Part shown: positions 27,771 through 38,548 of the stretch, piece by piece
How positions within the stretch are numbered: the stretch's first letter is position 1
Layout of the letters: every line of letters begins with the position of its first letter
From: Corynebacterium sp. MSK297
GTDB lineage: Bacteria > Actinomycetota > Actinomycetes > Mycobacteriales > Mycobacteriaceae
Direction: 5' to 3'
Assembly (NCBI RefSeq): GCF_030232885.1
Contig: NZ_JASPGD010000003.1
Location: 229,242 to 293,241 of the forward strand
DNA length: 64,000 nt
Notes under the pieces: generated by a model
Seen by the model: only the letters and a program-made list of their open reading frames with translations
What the model was told of the DNA's origin: nothing
Database searches by the model: none
Made by a program: the position numbers and the translations under genes

Positions 27771-28568
27771 TTATTCCAGCGAGCGTGCCACCTCGTGCAG
27801 TAATGCGTGCGATGTGCGCTCGGCGTGGATGCCGTCGCCGTCGCTGACGTATTGGGCCAACTCCTGGTGCAGATCCAGGGTGTTGGCCACTGGTTTATCA
27901 GAATCCACACCAAAAACGGTTTTGCCGCTGTGGACCGCAAAAAATACTGGGACGAGCGCTGCGAACATTTCGTTGCCGGAAGCCTGCAAAAGCAGCGAAT
28001 GGAAGCGTAGGTCGGTGTCTAAGAATTCTGCTGCACTCGGGTCAGCGGGCAGTTTCGCGAGCTGCAATAAACGAGCCGCTAATTCCAGAATCTCCACCCG
28101 TTGATGCGGGGTGGCGTTCTCGGCGGCCTGTCGTGCCGCGACAGGTTCGACGGCCATGCGCAGCTCGTTCAGCGAGGTTAGCTGTGCGTCACGTTGGTTG
28201 GGTGCGGCTAAACGCCACCTGATCACCGCAGGGTCAAACAACGCCCATTGTTGCTGGTCTAGCACGGTGATGCCTACTCGTCGGCCAGATTGCACTAGAC
28301 CGACGTGTTCGAGTGCGCGCATGGTCTCGCGGGCAACGGTGCGGGAAATTCCAAAACGTTCACAGATGGACTGCAGCGTGAAGTGCGAACCTGTGGCGTA
28401 TTCACCGGCGACGATTTCTCGGCCGAGTTCGTCGAAGACGGACCCCAGCAGTGGGGTAGCGCTTGGTGCACCGTGGGGCTGGATCGACGGGGTCACAGGT
28501 GATCTGCCTTTCATTGTTGTCATTTGCCTGGTGGGCAACCGCTGGGAGTTAGTCACACGGTGACGCAA
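27771..28568 (-). CDS. GntR-family regulator, FCD/FadR type
   Basis: A 265-residue transcription factor. The winged helix is FTLQSICERFGISRTVARETMRALEHVGLVQSGRRVGI, and the helical FCD ligand-binding domain follows, with likely metal ligands in DLRFHSLL and further His residues. It resembles the GntR1/GntR2 gluconate regulators of corynebacteria, but no gluconate gene is near. It lies between nrdE and nrdF on the opposite strand. Starts at 28523 or 28514 are possible and would trim a tail without clear domain. Confidence 0.85.
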   Translation of the reverse strand: MRHRVTNSQRLPTRQMTTMKGRSPVTPSIQPHGAPSATPLLGSVFDELGREIVAGEYATGSHFTLQSICERFGISRTVARETMRALEHVGLVQSGRRVGITVLDQQQWALFDPAVIRWRLAAPNQRDAQLTSLNELRMAVEPVAARQAAENATPHQRVEILELAARLLQLAKLPADPSAAEFLDTDLRFHSLLLQASGNEMFAALVPVFFAVHSGKTVFGVDSDKPVANTLDLHQELAQYVSDGDGIHAERTSHALLHEVARSLE

Positions 28569-28629
28569 CGGCTAGATTAGTAAGAAGAGATTGGGCACGT
28601 GAGAGCGTATTATCCACGCCCAATATTAA

Positions 28630-29643
<1,014 letters not shown>

Positions 29644-30059
29644 GCCCCCGTCGAAAGTATGACACCAACCGGGGGAACGGATTAGTTCCGGAAAATTGAA
29701 CTTTTCACAGAAACCTCAACAGTCACAGTGGGGTGGCTCACGGAGCATGTGCTTCCGCCCGAGCCACCTGCCCCGCTATGACTGGTGGGGTTTTTCGCGT
29801 TCTCGCACTTAAGCCGTCTATAGAAACAGCAACCGTGACGGTGGGGGAGTAGTCGTCGAAAAGAGCCTGGCTAAGGCTAGCTAAACCGGGTGATTAATGC
29901 CGTCGCGAGCATAGAAACAAAAACACTCAGTGGTTACCTAAAAAGCTCGCAGTGACCTAATATAAGTACACGTAATTAATTGGCATTTTCTGTACCTTCA
30001 GTGTGCTCTCAAGAGTCGTGCTGGTGGAGCGGCGAATGCTTTCGTAATTAGGAGGAATT
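29644..30059. other. Intergenic region nrdF-ctaD with terminator-like hairpins
   Basis: No gene seen. GGGTGGCTC near 29733 pairs with GAGCCACC near 29760, and CCCC near 29773 with TGGGGTTTTT near 29786, a probable terminator of nrdF. The rest before 30060 is AT-rich and should hold the ctaD promoter; ACCTAATATAAGT near 29954 contains a -10-like hexamer. Confidence 0.55.
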
Positions 30060-31817
30060 ATGACCGCTGTGGCGCCACGGCTTGATGATTACGTCGAGCC
30101 AACTCGTCCCCAGCCAACGGGGCATGAACGCACCGGGTCTAAGGCGTTGACAATTCTTTCAACCACCGACCACAAGCAGCTGGGCATCATGTACTTGATC
30201 ATGTCCTTCAGCTTCTTCTTCCTTGGTGGTTTGATGGCACTGTTGATTCGTGCCGAATTGTTCACCCCTGGCCTGCAGATGCTGTCCAACGAACAGTTCA
30301 ACCAGCTGTTCACTATGCACGGCACCGTGATGCTGCTGCTGTTTGCTACCCCGGTTGTGTGGGGTTTCGCTAACTACATCCTGCCGCTACAGATCGGCGC
30401 ACCGGATGTGGCTTTCCCGCGTCTGAACGCTTTCGGTTTCTGGATTACCACCATCGGTGGCTTCGTCATGTTGGCTGGGTTCCTGACCCCAGGTGGTGCC
30501 GCTGACTTCGGTTGGACGATGTACATGCCTTTGGCGGATTCGATCCACACCCCAGGTTTGGGTGCTGACTTCTGGATCGTCGGTGTTGGTGCTACCGGTG
30601 TCGGTACCATCGCTTCGGCTGTGAACATGTTGACCACTCTGTTGACTCTGCGCGCACCAGGCATGACGATGTTCCGTATGCCAGTGTTCTGCTGGACTAT
30701 CATGGTCGCCGCCATCTTGGCGCTGATGATCTTCCCAGTTCTGACCGCTGCTGCATTGGGAGTTCTGTATGACCGTCAGCTTGGTGCTCATATTTATGAG
30801 CCTGCTAACGGTGGCGCTATCCTGTGGCAGCACCTGTTCTGGTTCTTCGGCCACCCAGAGGTCTACGTGTTGGCTCTGCCATTCTTCGGTGTGATCTCCG
30901 AGATCGTTCCGGTCTTTTCCCGCAAGCCAGTCTTCGGCTACATCGGCTTGGTCTTCGCGACGTTGTCCATCGGTGGTATGTCGATGGCCGTGTGGGCACA
31001 CCACATGTTCATTACCGGCGCTATCTTGTTGCCGTTCTTCTCGTTCATGACCTTCCTGATCGCCATCCCAACCGGCATGAAGTTCTTCAACTGGGTTGGC
31101 ACCATGTGGAAGGGCCACATCACTTGGGAAACCCCAATGATCTGGGCCATGGGCTTTTTAACCACGTTCCTCTTCGGTGGTATGACCGGTGTCATGCTGG
31201 CTTCACCACCACTGGATTTCCACCTGGCAGAGTCCTACTTCCTGATCGCTCACTTCCACTACACCCTGTTCGGTACCGTTGTGTTCTCCGCCTTCGCGGG
31301 TCTGTACTTCTGGTTCCCGAAGATGACCGGTCGTATGCTGGACGAGCGCCTGGGCAAGATCCACTTCTGGTTGACCTTCATCGGCTTCCACGGCACCTTC
31401 CTGGTGCAGCACTGGGTCGGTAACATGGGTATGCCACGTCGTTACGCTGACTACCTGGACTCTGACGGATTCACCATCTACAACCAGATATCCACCGTTT
31501 TCGCCTTCGTCCTGGGTGCTTCGGTTATCCCACTGGTATGGAACGTCTTTAAGTCCTGGCGCTATGGTGAGGTCGTCACTGTCGACGATCCATGGGGCTA
31601 TGGCAACTCCCTGGAGTGGGCAACCTCATGCCCACCACCGCGCCACAACTTCGTGTCGATGCCACGCATTCGTTCGGAGCGTCCAGCATTCGAGCTGCAC
31701 TACCCGCACATGGTCGAGCGTATGCGCGCCGAAGCGCACTCTGGTGCTCACGAGTCCGGAGCACACGAAGATCCCCGTCAGGTTGCACAACCGACAGGTG
31801 CACACGCTAAGCGCTAG
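30060..31817 (+). CDS. ctaD: Cytochrome c oxidase subunit I (aa3 type)
   Basis: A 585-residue, twelve-helix haem-copper oxidase subunit of the cytoplasmic membrane. It holds haem a and the a3-CuB centre where O2 is reduced. CuB and cross-linked Tyr motif HPEVY, the WAHHMF helix and the haem ligands ([15 protein letters not shown]) are visible. In actinobacteria it works in a supercomplex with cytochrome bcc. A long His/Glu-rich hydrophilic C-terminal tail (about 45 residues) follows. Good site GGAGGAATT before ATG. As in C. glutamicum, ctaD stands apart from ctaCEF. Confidence 0.97.
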   Translation: MTAVAPRLDDYVEPTRPQPTGHERTGSKALTILSTTDHKQLGIMYLIMSFSFFFLGGLMALLIRAELFTPGLQMLSNEQFNQLFTMHGTVMLLLFATPVVWGFANYILPLQIGAPDVAFPRLNAFGFWITTIGGFVMLAGFLTPGGAADFGWTMYMPLADSIHTPGLGADFWIVGVGATGVGTIASAVNMLTTLLTLRAPGMTMFRMPVFCWTIMVAAILALMIFPVLTAAALGVLYDRQLGAHIYEPANGGAILWQHLFWFFGHPEVYVLALPFFGVISEIVPVFSRKPVFGYIGLVFATLSIGGMSMAVWAHHMFITGAILLPFFSFMTFLIAIPTGMKFFNWVGTMWKGHITWETPMIWAMGFLTTFLFGGMTGVMLASPPLDFHLAESYFLIAHFHYTLFGTVVFSAFAGLYFWFPKMTGRMLDERLGKIHFWLTFIGFHGTFLVQHWVGNMGMPRRYADYLDSDGFTIYNQISTVFAFVLGASVIPLVWNVFKSWRYGEVVTVDDPWGYGNSLEWATSCPPPRHNFVSMPRIRSERPAFELHYPHMVERMRAEAHSGAHESGAHEDPRQVAQPTGAHAKR

Positions 31818-31956
31818 TGCATATAAGCAATGCTAGAGCGTGGGGAAACACGTTCTCGCGTTGCACATACTCACAGCAGGATTTAAACAGCATGGTTCTG
31901 GACAAAACAGCCACAGCGGTTGCGCTAGAACCAACTAGTACCTGCTAGCAAGCCAG

Positions 31957-31994
31957 CCCCCGCGCCCATCCACTCCTAGTGGGCAGCGGGGGTT
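31957..31994 (+). terminator. Terminator after ctaD
   Basis: The stem CCCCCGC-GCCCA against TGGGC-GCGGGGG (one bulged A) is followed by TTT. Confidence 0.8.
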
Positions 31995-32058
31995 TCGCTT
32001 ATTCTAGAAACGGCCAGACCGGCAATATTTCGACATCATCGCTAAACACTGAGTCACT

Positions 32059-32100
32059 GTGAAAAGGTCACCGTGAAACGGTTACCGTGACAAGGTCACC
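32059..32100. repeat. Three tandem 14-bp repeats upstream of serB
   Basis: GTGAAAAGGTCACC, GTGAAACGGTTACC and GTGACAAGGTCACC follow each other without gaps. Each unit has GTGA and TCAC (or TTAC) arms around 5 bp, so each is itself a dyad. They end 51 bp before the serB start and look like an operator array or a slipped minisatellite. Confidence 0.75.
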
Positions 32101-32150
32101 CTACAACCGCCATCGCACACGTATTAGCGCGTAACAGAATCGAGGAACCT

Positions 32151-33497
32151 GTGAACCAACCAGCGCCCAGCACGATGCACACGACGGCAAAAACGCCCGC
32201 GACGGCTACGGCGGCTACGGCGGCTACGACGGCCATGAAAGCTGAACCCACCGTGCGTTTACAGGAGGGGCTTCGTTCTGCCGTCGTCATCGTGCGCGGC
32301 AAAGACCAAAAAGGCGTCTCCGCGGAATTTTTCCGCGTGCTCGCTCATTACGGTGTCCAGCTCTTGGATGTGCAGCAGTCGGAATTCTTGGGCTATTTGC
32401 AACTGGCAGCATTTACCGGAATCAAAGCTGAATATTTCGCAGAACTATCTGAGGCACTGACTGATGCATTAACCCCGTTGGGCCAGCAGGTGACCATCGA
32501 GTATTCGGCTGCGGACGAAAAGACTCCTGCACCTGCTCCGCGTTCCACCCACGTTGTCGTCGTGTTGGGTAACCCAGTGACGGCGCAGGCGATCTCGGCG
32601 ATTGGTGCGACCTTGGCGAAGCACGGCGCGAATATCGACCGCATGCGTGGCATCGCCGATTACCCGGTGACCGGGTTAGAAATCTTCGTCTCAGTGGCCG
32701 ACCCGGCACCGGGTGCTAGTGAAGAGCTCCGTGCGGCGCTAGCGCAACTGACAAGCAAACTGGGCGTCGATATCGCCATCGAGCGCGCGGGCTTGGCTCG
32801 TCGCGGTAAAAGATTGGTCTGCTTTGACTGCGATTCTACGCTGATTACCGGCGAGGTCATCGAAATGTTGGCTGCGCACGCAGGCAGGGAAGCGGAAGTC
32901 GCAGAGGTGACCGAGCGGGCAATGCGCGGTGAGCTGGACTTTGAAGAATCGCTGCGTGAACGAGTAAAAGCACTGGCTGGGCTGGATGCCTCTGTGGTGC
33001 AGGAAGTGGCTGACGCCATCGAACTAACCCCAGGTGCGCGCACCACGCTGCGCACGCTGAACCGCATGGGCTACCGCACTGCGGTCGTTTCTGGTGGTTT
33101 TATTCAGGTCTTGGAAGATCTCGCGGAAGAACTTGAGCTGGATTACGTGCGGGCCAACACACTAGAGATTGAAAACGGCAAGCTTACCGGCCGGGTGATC
33201 GGGCAGGTAGTGGATCGGGCCGCGAAGGCAAACTTCTTGGCGGAATTCGCTGCTGATTCGGGCCTGACGATGGCACAAACCGTGGCCGTCGGCGACGGTG
33301 CCAATGACATCGACATGATCTCCGCCGCTGGTCTCGGTGTGGCGTTCAATGCGAAGCCAGCGTTGCGGGAAATCGCCGATACGTCGGTGACCCACCCGTT
33401 TTTAGATGAAGTGCTCTACATCATGGGCATCCCGCGCACAGAGATCGATACTTCGGACCGCGAAGACGGCAGCTACCACCGCGTCACATTGGAATAA
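32151..33497 (+). CDS. serB: Phosphoserine phosphatase with N-terminal ACT-type domains
   Basis: A 448-residue protein. After a Thr/Ala-rich leader partly made of GGCTACGGC repeats, two ACT-like regions (VIVRGKDQKGVSAEFFRVLAHYGVQLLDVQQ; VVVLGNPVTAQAISAIGATLAKHGANIDRM) may sense serine. The HAD phosphatase domain follows: nucleophile motif CFDCDSTLI, VSGGF, and GDGANDIDM. It hydrolyses phosphoserine in serine synthesis. The size fits mycobacterial SerB2-type enzymes. The start may instead be the Met at 32235. Confidence 0.93.
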   Translation: MNQPAPSTMHTTAKTPATATAATAATTAMKAEPTVRLQEGLRSAVVIVRGKDQKGVSAEFFRVLAHYGVQLLDVQQSEFLGYLQLAAFTGIKAEYFAELSEALTDALTPLGQQVTIEYSAADEKTPAPAPRSTHVVVVLGNPVTAQAISAIGATLAKHGANIDRMRGIADYPVTGLEIFVSVADPAPGASEELRAALAQLTSKLGVDIAIERAGLARRGKRLVCFDCDSTLITGEVIEMLAAHAGREAEVAEVTERAMRGELDFEESLRERVKALAGLDASVVQEVADAIELTPGARTTLRTLNRMGYRTAVVSGGFIQVLEDLAEELELDYVRANTLEIENGKLTGRVIGQVVDRAAKANFLAEFAADSGLTMAQTVAVGDGANDIDMISAAGLGVAFNAKPALREIADTSVTHPFLDEVLYIMGIPRTEIDTSDREDGSYHRVTLE

Positions 33498-33526
33498 CTC
33501 TGGACTAGCACCGGACCAGCTCTCGA

Positions 33527-35635
33527 CTAGTTCTGCACTAACCTTTTCAGCGCACCCAGCACCGTGTTTTTATCTTGGGTGCGCCAAAACGGCGGCAGCG
33601 ACGATAATAAAAACTGCCCGTAACGCTTAGTGACCACCCGGTTGTCCAATACCGCGACCACGCCACGGTCGGTTACTGATCGCAACAAACGCCCCGCACC
33701 CTGCGCCATCAACAGCGCGGCATGGGTAGCGGAGACTTCCATAAAACCGTTTCGCCCCGCTGCCTGCGCTGCCTCCGAACGGGCCTGCAGCAGCGGATTA
33801 TCGGGCCGCGGAAACGGGATGCGGTCCATCAACACCAGAGAGCACGCCTTGCCGGGTACGTCCACGCCTTGCCACAGCGTCAAAGTGCCAAACAGCACCG
33901 AGTGTTCTTTTGCCGCAAACTTTTCGACGAGCGCACCAATCGAATCCTCACCCTGGACATAGACCGGGAAAGGCAACTTCGGGCGCAACTCGTCGGCCGC
34001 CTGCACTGCCGCCCGTTTCGAAGAGAATAAGCCCAGCGTGCGTCCACCGGCTGCCATGATCAGCTCGCGCATCTCTTCTACGGTTTCTGGTGCCAGACCA
34101 TCTCTGCCTGGCTGCGGCAGATGCCTCGGAGCATACAAAATCCCGGACTTTGCCGGATCGAACGGGGTGCCAGCATCCAAGCTGTCCCACTTACCCTTGG
34201 GCAAACCCCACTGGGCGCCCATGGCGTCGAAACGCCCGCCCAATGTGAGTGTGGCTGAGGTCAACACCACGGTGTTTTCTCCAAATAAGCGTTCGCGCAG
34301 CAAATCCGCCACCGACAGTGGGGCGACGTGCAGCGTGTCGCCGTAGCGCTCATTGCGATCCAACCAGACCACATCGTCCTGGGCGGCTGGGTCCTCGGTA
34401 TCGAAGACTTCCTGGATCCTGTGCACGGTCTCTTCGAGCGTGGCCAAGTGATTGCGCAGGTTATTGCGCTCGGCGGCGGTTTCTGGCTCGTTGGTGGCTT
34501 CGCCTTCTGGGGCGTCTTTCAAGGTGGCACGTAGCGACGACAAAAGCTCCGCGATGGCGCTCAGTTCCGAATCTGCGGCCTGATCCAATTCCGTCCAGCG
34601 TCCGTCGGCAAGCTCTTCAGTGGTAATCCGCCATTGTTCGGCGAGATTCTTCAAACGGGAATCCTTGCCTTCCGCGCCAAGTGGTCCGGCGCGATTGGCT
34701 GCCAAGGTCAGTGAGCGCGGAGAGAGTTCTGCGGTGGTTGCAGAGGTAATCCGGGCATCGAGTTCGTGGGCCTCGTCGATGATGACGCAATCGTGTTCGG
34801 GGAGGGTGTCGATTTCCGAAATCGCGTCGATGGCGAGCATGGCGTGATTCGTGACGACGACGTCGACCTCGCGAGCTTCTTGGCGGGCGAGTTCGGCGAA
34901 GCACTCCACGCCGTGCGGGCAGCGGGAAGCGCCGAGGCATTCTTGGGAGCTGACAGAAACGTGGCGCCAAGCGGCATCGCTGACACTGGTGTCAAGGTCA
35001 TCGCGGTCGCCGGTCTCGGTTTCTTGGGCCCAGTTGTGCAGGCTGGCGATTTGTTTTCCTAGCCAGGTGATTGGTTGGGGGTTGCCGGGGCGTGCGGGCG
35101 TTTCGCTAGCAGCTCGTTCGGCTGCGTGCCCAAAACCTGTGGCGGCCTTTGGAGCAGCCTCTGCGGCGGCGTCGGTGGCAGCTGCCTCTTCGGCTGCAGC
35201 CTCTAATTCCGGCTCCAGTTGTGCTTGCGCGATTTTGTTCATGCACAGGTAGTTGGACCGGCCCTTCATAATTGCGAAAGTTGGCCGCCGGTCCATCACC
35301 GGCTCCAGGGCGTCGGCAAGCCGAGGCAGGTCGCGTTCGATGAGCTGGCGCTGCAAAGCCAGAGTCGCGGTGGAGACGATGACGCACGTATCGGTTTCTT
35401 GCGCGTGGCGAAACGCCGGGACCAGGTAGGCCAGGGATTTTCCGGTGCCGGTGCCGGCTTGGACTGCCAAGTGACGCCCGGAACCTAGGGCGGATTCGAC
35501 GGCGTTGGCCATCCGGCGCTGGCCCGGGCGATCTGCACCACCGAAACCGCTCACGGCAGTGGCGAGAAGTTCTTCGGTGCTGCCGGTACTTGTGTTGCTG
35601 GCGCTGGCGCTGTTATTGGTGCTGGCAGACTCCAT
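33527..35635 (-). CDS. dinG: ATP-dependent DNA helicase, DinG/XPD-like
   Basis: A 702-residue superfamily 2 helicase. Walker A GTGTGKS is at 61-67, the DEAH box is in CVIIDEAHELD, and four cysteines spread over the expected iron-sulfur region (about residues 112-220, including ECLGASRCPHGVEC) suggest a 4Fe-4S cluster. C-terminal motif VI is seen in QGAGRLLRSVTDRG. Unwinds damaged or structured DNA. Its ATG immediately follows the pncB stop (TAAATG), so the two are coupled. Confidence 0.9.
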   Translation of the reverse strand: MESASTNNSASASNTSTGSTEELLATAVSGFGGADRPGQRRMANAVESALGSGRHLAVQAGTGTGKSLAYLVPAFRHAQETDTCVIVSTATLALQRQLIERDLPRLADALEPVMDRRPTFAIMKGRSNYLCMNKIAQAQLEPELEAAAEEAAATDAAAEAAPKAATGFGHAAERAASETPARPGNPQPITWLGKQIASLHNWAQETETGDRDDLDTSVSDAAWRHVSVSSQECLGASRCPHGVECFAELARQEAREVDVVVTNHAMLAIDAISEIDTLPEHDCVIIDEAHELDARITSATTAELSPRSLTLAANRAGPLGAEGKDSRLKNLAEQWRITTEELADGRWTELDQAADSELSAIAELLSSLRATLKDAPEGEATNEPETAAERNNLRNHLATLEETVHRIQEVFDTEDPAAQDDVVWLDRNERYGDTLHVAPLSVADLLRERLFGENTVVLTSATLTLGGRFDAMGAQWGLPKGKWDSLDAGTPFDPAKSGILYAPRHLPQPGRDGLAPETVEEMRELIMAAGGRTLGLFSSKRAAVQAADELRPKLPFPVYVQGEDSIGALVEKFAAKEHSVLFGTLTLWQGVDVPGKACSLVLMDRIPFPRPDNPLLQARSEAAQAAGRNGFMEVSATHAALLMAQGAGRLLRSVTDRGVVAVLDNRVVTKRYGQFLLSSLPPFWRTQDKNTVLGALKRLVQN

Positions 35636-36955
35636 TTAGAACCCAGCCAGACGCGTCGGTACCGCAGGTTCACCGCGGCCCAAAGCCAAACCTTCCCACG
35701 GCAGGCTGGCAATACCAGCGGCCACTAGTTCGCGGGAGGCATGCAGGTCATCCAAGCCATCGACGATCTCGCCGTCGCGGATCAACGGAACCGTCAATTC
35801 GCGGATTTCTGAACCGGAATGCGCAGGTATCTCGCCGCCGAGCGGGTAGATGATTTCTTCCACGGCGACCCCGGTTTCACGGTACGTGCGCACGCCGGCT
35901 TTGGTGCCGCCGTCGGAGACCTTTCCGGACGAACGCTTCGAGACAGGCTTGCCCTCGACTTCCACCAGCTTGTACACCAGCGATGCCGTCGGCGAGCCAG
36001 AGCCAGTGACCACGGAAGTGCCGACGCCAAAGACATCGACGGGGTCACCGCGCAAACCAGCGATGGCGAATTCGTCGAGGTCAGAAGAGACTACGATTTT
36101 GGTGTTGGTCGCGCCGAGCCCATCAAGCTGTTTGCGCACCCGGCGGGTGAGTGCGCCGAGGTCACCGGAGTCGATGCGCACGCCCCCCAGCTCTGTGCCT
36201 GCAACAGCGACCGCGTTTTCTACGCCCCGGGTGATATCGAAAGTATCAACCAGCAGCGTCGTCGATGCACCGTGGCGTTTCACCTGCGCAGCAAAAGCTG
36301 ATTTCTCATCCGGCTGGCCGTTCTCGTCGACGTGCAACAGGGTCCACGCGTGTGCGGCCGTCCCCTGCGCCGGAATGCCGTAACGGCTGGCGGCTTCCAA
36401 GTTTGAGGTGGCGTCGAACCCCGCGAGATAAGCTGCACGGGCAGCAGTTACCGCAGCGTATTCGTGTGTGCGACGCGAGCCCATTTCCAGCATGAAGCGC
36501 CCATCCGCAGCGCAGACCATGCGGGCAGCGGCAGAGGCCACAGCAGAATCCGCGTTCAAAATAGACAGCACGACGGTTTCCAAGACGACGCATTCGGCGA
36601 AAGTCCCGCGGACCGTCAAAATCGGTGACGAAGGGAAGTAGAGCTCGCCTTCGCGGTAGCCATCTACCTGGCCGCGAAAACGATAATTACGCAGGTATTC
36701 GATGGTTTCCGGTTGCAGGAAATCTAGCTGTTCTAGCTGTTTTTCAGTGAAGCGGAAATCGCGGATTGCTTCCAGCACTCGCGCCGTGCCAGCGACGATG
36801 CCGTAGCGGCGCTCGGTGGGCAAGCGCCGGGTGAAAACCTCGAAGGTGACGTTGCGGTGGGCGGTGCCGTCGGCAAGCGCGGCTTCGAGCATCGTCAGCT
36901 CGTATTTATCGGTTAATAGCGCAGTGGAAGCGGCAGGATGCTGCAAAGAATTCAC
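35636..36955 (-). CDS. pncB: Nicotinate phosphoribosyltransferase
   Basis: A 439-residue enzyme when started at GTG 36955. It joins nicotinate to PRPP, feeding NadE in NAD salvage. The family N-terminus TALLTDKYELTMLEAAL and the catalytic-core phrases TSNLEAASRYGIPAQGTAAHAW and VRIDSGDLGALTRRVR are seen. A longer frame reaches 37042, but its first 29 residues look non-coding. The integrated plasmid begins about 100 bp upstream, so the native promoter region has been altered. Confidence 0.94.
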   Translation of the reverse strand: MNSLQHPAASTALLTDKYELTMLEAALADGTAHRNVTFEVFTRRLPTERRYGIVAGTARVLEAIRDFRFTEKQLEQLDFLQPETIEYLRNYRFRGQVDGYREGELYFPSSPILTVRGTFAECVVLETVVLSILNADSAVASAAARMVCAADGRFMLEMGSRRTHEYAAVTAARAAYLAGFDATSNLEAASRYGIPAQGTAAHAWTLLHVDENGQPDEKSAFAAQVKRHGASTTLLVDTFDITRGVENAVAVAGTELGGVRIDSGDLGALTRRVRKQLDGLGATNTKIVVSSDLDEFAIAGLRGDPVDVFGVGTSVVTGSGSPTASLVYKLVEVEGKPVSKRSSGKVSDGGTKAGVRTYRETGVAVEEIIYPLGGEIPAHSGSEIRELTVPLIRDGEIVDGLDDLHASRELVAAGIASLPWEGLALGRGEPAVPTRLAGF

Positions 36956-37047
36956 ACTCGCTAAGGATACACCCGGCATTCTTGCCGACGGCTGGTGGCC
37001 GCAGGGCGGCTGAGCGGGTTCAGCGGTCCTGAGCGGGTTCAACGGCC

Positions 37048-37218
37048 CTAAAGGTTGCCCATCGCTTTGGCCCGGGAGGTGCGGTAAATGCCCTCGCGTA
37101 GGTCATCGCTTGCCAGCGGCCACAGCGGCAACCACAGCTGCTCGAAGCGTCCCTCCGGGCGCACAGTTGGGTTCATGGGTTTGACTCTTTCAGGCGAGAG
37201 CGGGCGGTCAGTGTTCAT
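37048..37218 (-). pseudogene. repA: RepA N-terminal fragment (left end of plasmid)
   Basis: 56 codons starting MNTDRPLSPERVKPMNP and containing RFEQLWLPLWPLASDDLREGI, a signature of the pNG2/pGA1-type corynebacterial replicases. The frame stops just past the plasmid-chromosome junction (GNL then TAG). The continuation lies at 41760 at the other end of the element. Confidence 0.8.
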
Positions 37219-37776
37219 TCCTCGACATGTTCAGAGTTTGCCACGAACCAAGTCAGATATTTCTGGGGATTTAGGGGACACCCCTAAAAGGGCTTTACAG
37301 GGCGAGCGAAGCGAGCTCCTTACCTCTGGCCCTCCCCACACTTATGGTTCCTCTCATGGACTCCTCGTCGTCCCCTCCGACCGTGGCGCACTTCTCTCAG
37401 ACGTTCAATCCCTCACCGCACGCGTGCAGGCAAGCCCAGACCCCTCCATCGACCGTGACGCAGTCCTCGACCTCCTCGACGGTGTACCCGCGCTCCTGGA
37501 GCCGCACAGTGAGCGCCCCTCGCGTGTTGGGCGTGTTGATCTCACCCCCCGGGCAGCAACCGCGCCAGCGTTCTGGACGCGGCCGTCGCGCCGGTTTCTG
37601 ATTTGGCGTACCCGCGCTTGCGCTGTTGTCGTGGCGCTGCCGCACGAGCGCTTGTGTGCTGGCTTGGCCCTGAACGCTTGCTGCGCGGTTTTGAACCCTG
37701 CTGGGTTACACACAGTAGGCACTTTTAGTGAGAAGTGGTTTTCCGCTGCTAGCAGGCGTGCGGTGCGGCAGAAAAG
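37219..37776. other. Plasmid leader region with hairpin, no certain gene
   Basis: TTTAGGGG-ACA-CCCCTAAA near 37270 is a perfect short hairpin and GGGCGAGCGAAGCGAGCTCC follows, as often seen upstream of repA in such plasmids. Open frames exist on both strands between 37320 and 37700 (plus: ALLSDVQSLTARVQASPDPSIDRDAV; minus: GALTVRLQERGYTVEEVEDC), but I cannot decide which, if either, is coding. Confidence 0.45.
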
Positions 37777-37798
37777 CTATAACGAACGTTCGGTATAG
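37777..37798. promoter_or_regulatory. 22-bp palindrome at a plasmid promoter
   Basis: CTATA and TATAG ends enclose the perfect core CGAACGTTCG, one mismatched pair overall. It overlaps a -10-like TATAGT and ends 7 bp before the ATG at 37806, the place of a repressor operator. No matching regulator gene is seen on the plasmid. Confidence 0.6.
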
Positions 37799-37805
37799 TG
37801 AGTCC

Positions 37806-38213
37806 ATGGCCGCACGCAACGAGTGCGAGTTTTGCAGCGGACGCATCCCACGGCGCGGCGATCCACGAGGGCGCAAAGCACGCTTTTGTTCAGACACGTG
37901 CCGCGCGGCAGCGTCACGAAAGCGCCGTGAGCAACGCCACCGCGACGAGCCTGCCCAAGTGCGAAAACCAGATGAGTTTGAATTTGCGAACGCCTGCCGA
38001 GGAAGTGGCAGAAGCGGCCAATGTCGTGCGCACAATGGCGCGCAATTTGCGCGAGGGACGCGAGTTTTTGTGACCGAGCAGCACCGGGAATTGGTCGCAG
38101 CGGTTCACGACCTTGCCCAGATACTCGATGCAGCTACACCCGCCAGCGGCGCGGTAGCGCCGCCGGCATTACGCAGCAATCGCGCTCAGCGCAGAGCCGC
38201 GAAGCGTCGCTAA
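37806..38213 (+). CDS. Plasmid-type zinc-finger-like protein, possibly frameshifted
   Basis: Up to 135 residues. The N-terminal CEFCSGRIPRRGDPRGRKARFCSDTCR is a four-Cys zinc-ribbon pattern common in small plasmid and phage proteins. The middle (about 37960-38073) reads better in the next frame, MSLNLRTPAEEVAEAANVVRTMARNLREGREFL, and the end returns to the first frame (VTEQHRELVAAVHDLAQILDAA). So either two compensating frameshifts changed the middle, or three short overlapping genes exist. Function unknown. Confidence 0.5.
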   Translation: MAARNECEFCSGRIPRRGDPRGRKARFCSDTCRAAASRKRREQRHRDEPAQVRKPDEFEFANACRGSGRSGQCRAHNGAQFARGTRVFVTEQHRELVAAVHDLAQILDAATPASGAVAPPALRSNRAQRRAAKRR

Positions 38214-38334
38214 TAACTATTCCGTGACACGCAAAAATCGAAAAGTTTTCCCCTAACAGTGGAAAAATATTTTCATTAATGCGACAATCAACTGCGTCGG
38301 CTACTCACGCCGTAAGACTCGTACGTGTAAGGAG

Positions 38335-38505
38335 ATGGTGAAAATTAATCTTGGTGGCTTCGAACTTTTTGTACTTCTGTTGTTCGCGATCCTGGCGATT
38401 GCACTTGTAACTTTTATTGTTCTGTTCGCAAATAAAGTAATGAAGGCGTTAGACGAATTTTCTCGGCAGCGTAATGAATCTGAGACACCCTCACCGAGGA
38501 GATAA
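38335..38505 (+). CDS. Small single-span membrane peptide
   Basis: 56 residues: a short polar start, a strongly hydrophobic segment (FVLLLFAILAIALVTFIVLF, residues about 11-31), then a charged tail ending SPRR. AAGGAG directly precedes the ATG, so the GTG three bases later may be the real start. It converges with the secreted-protein gene across the IS-split terminator. The size suits an immunity or antitoxin-like membrane peptide, but no family is recognised. Confidence 0.6.
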   Translation: MVKINLGGFELFVLLLFAILAIALVTFIVLFANKVMKALDEFSRQRNESETPSPRR

Positions 38506-38548
38506 TAAAAAGCGCTGGAGTGAACTGCTCCCCGTTTTCCGGACTGGG

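Noticed and set aside
29730..29800. Attenuator or riboswitch before ctaD
   Set aside because: The hairpins lie too far upstream of ctaD and close after nrdF; a terminator explains them.
38221..38334. CRISPR array or further repeats in the plasmid
   Set aside because: No regularly spaced repeats with unique spacers anywhere in the window; repeats found are too few or gapless.
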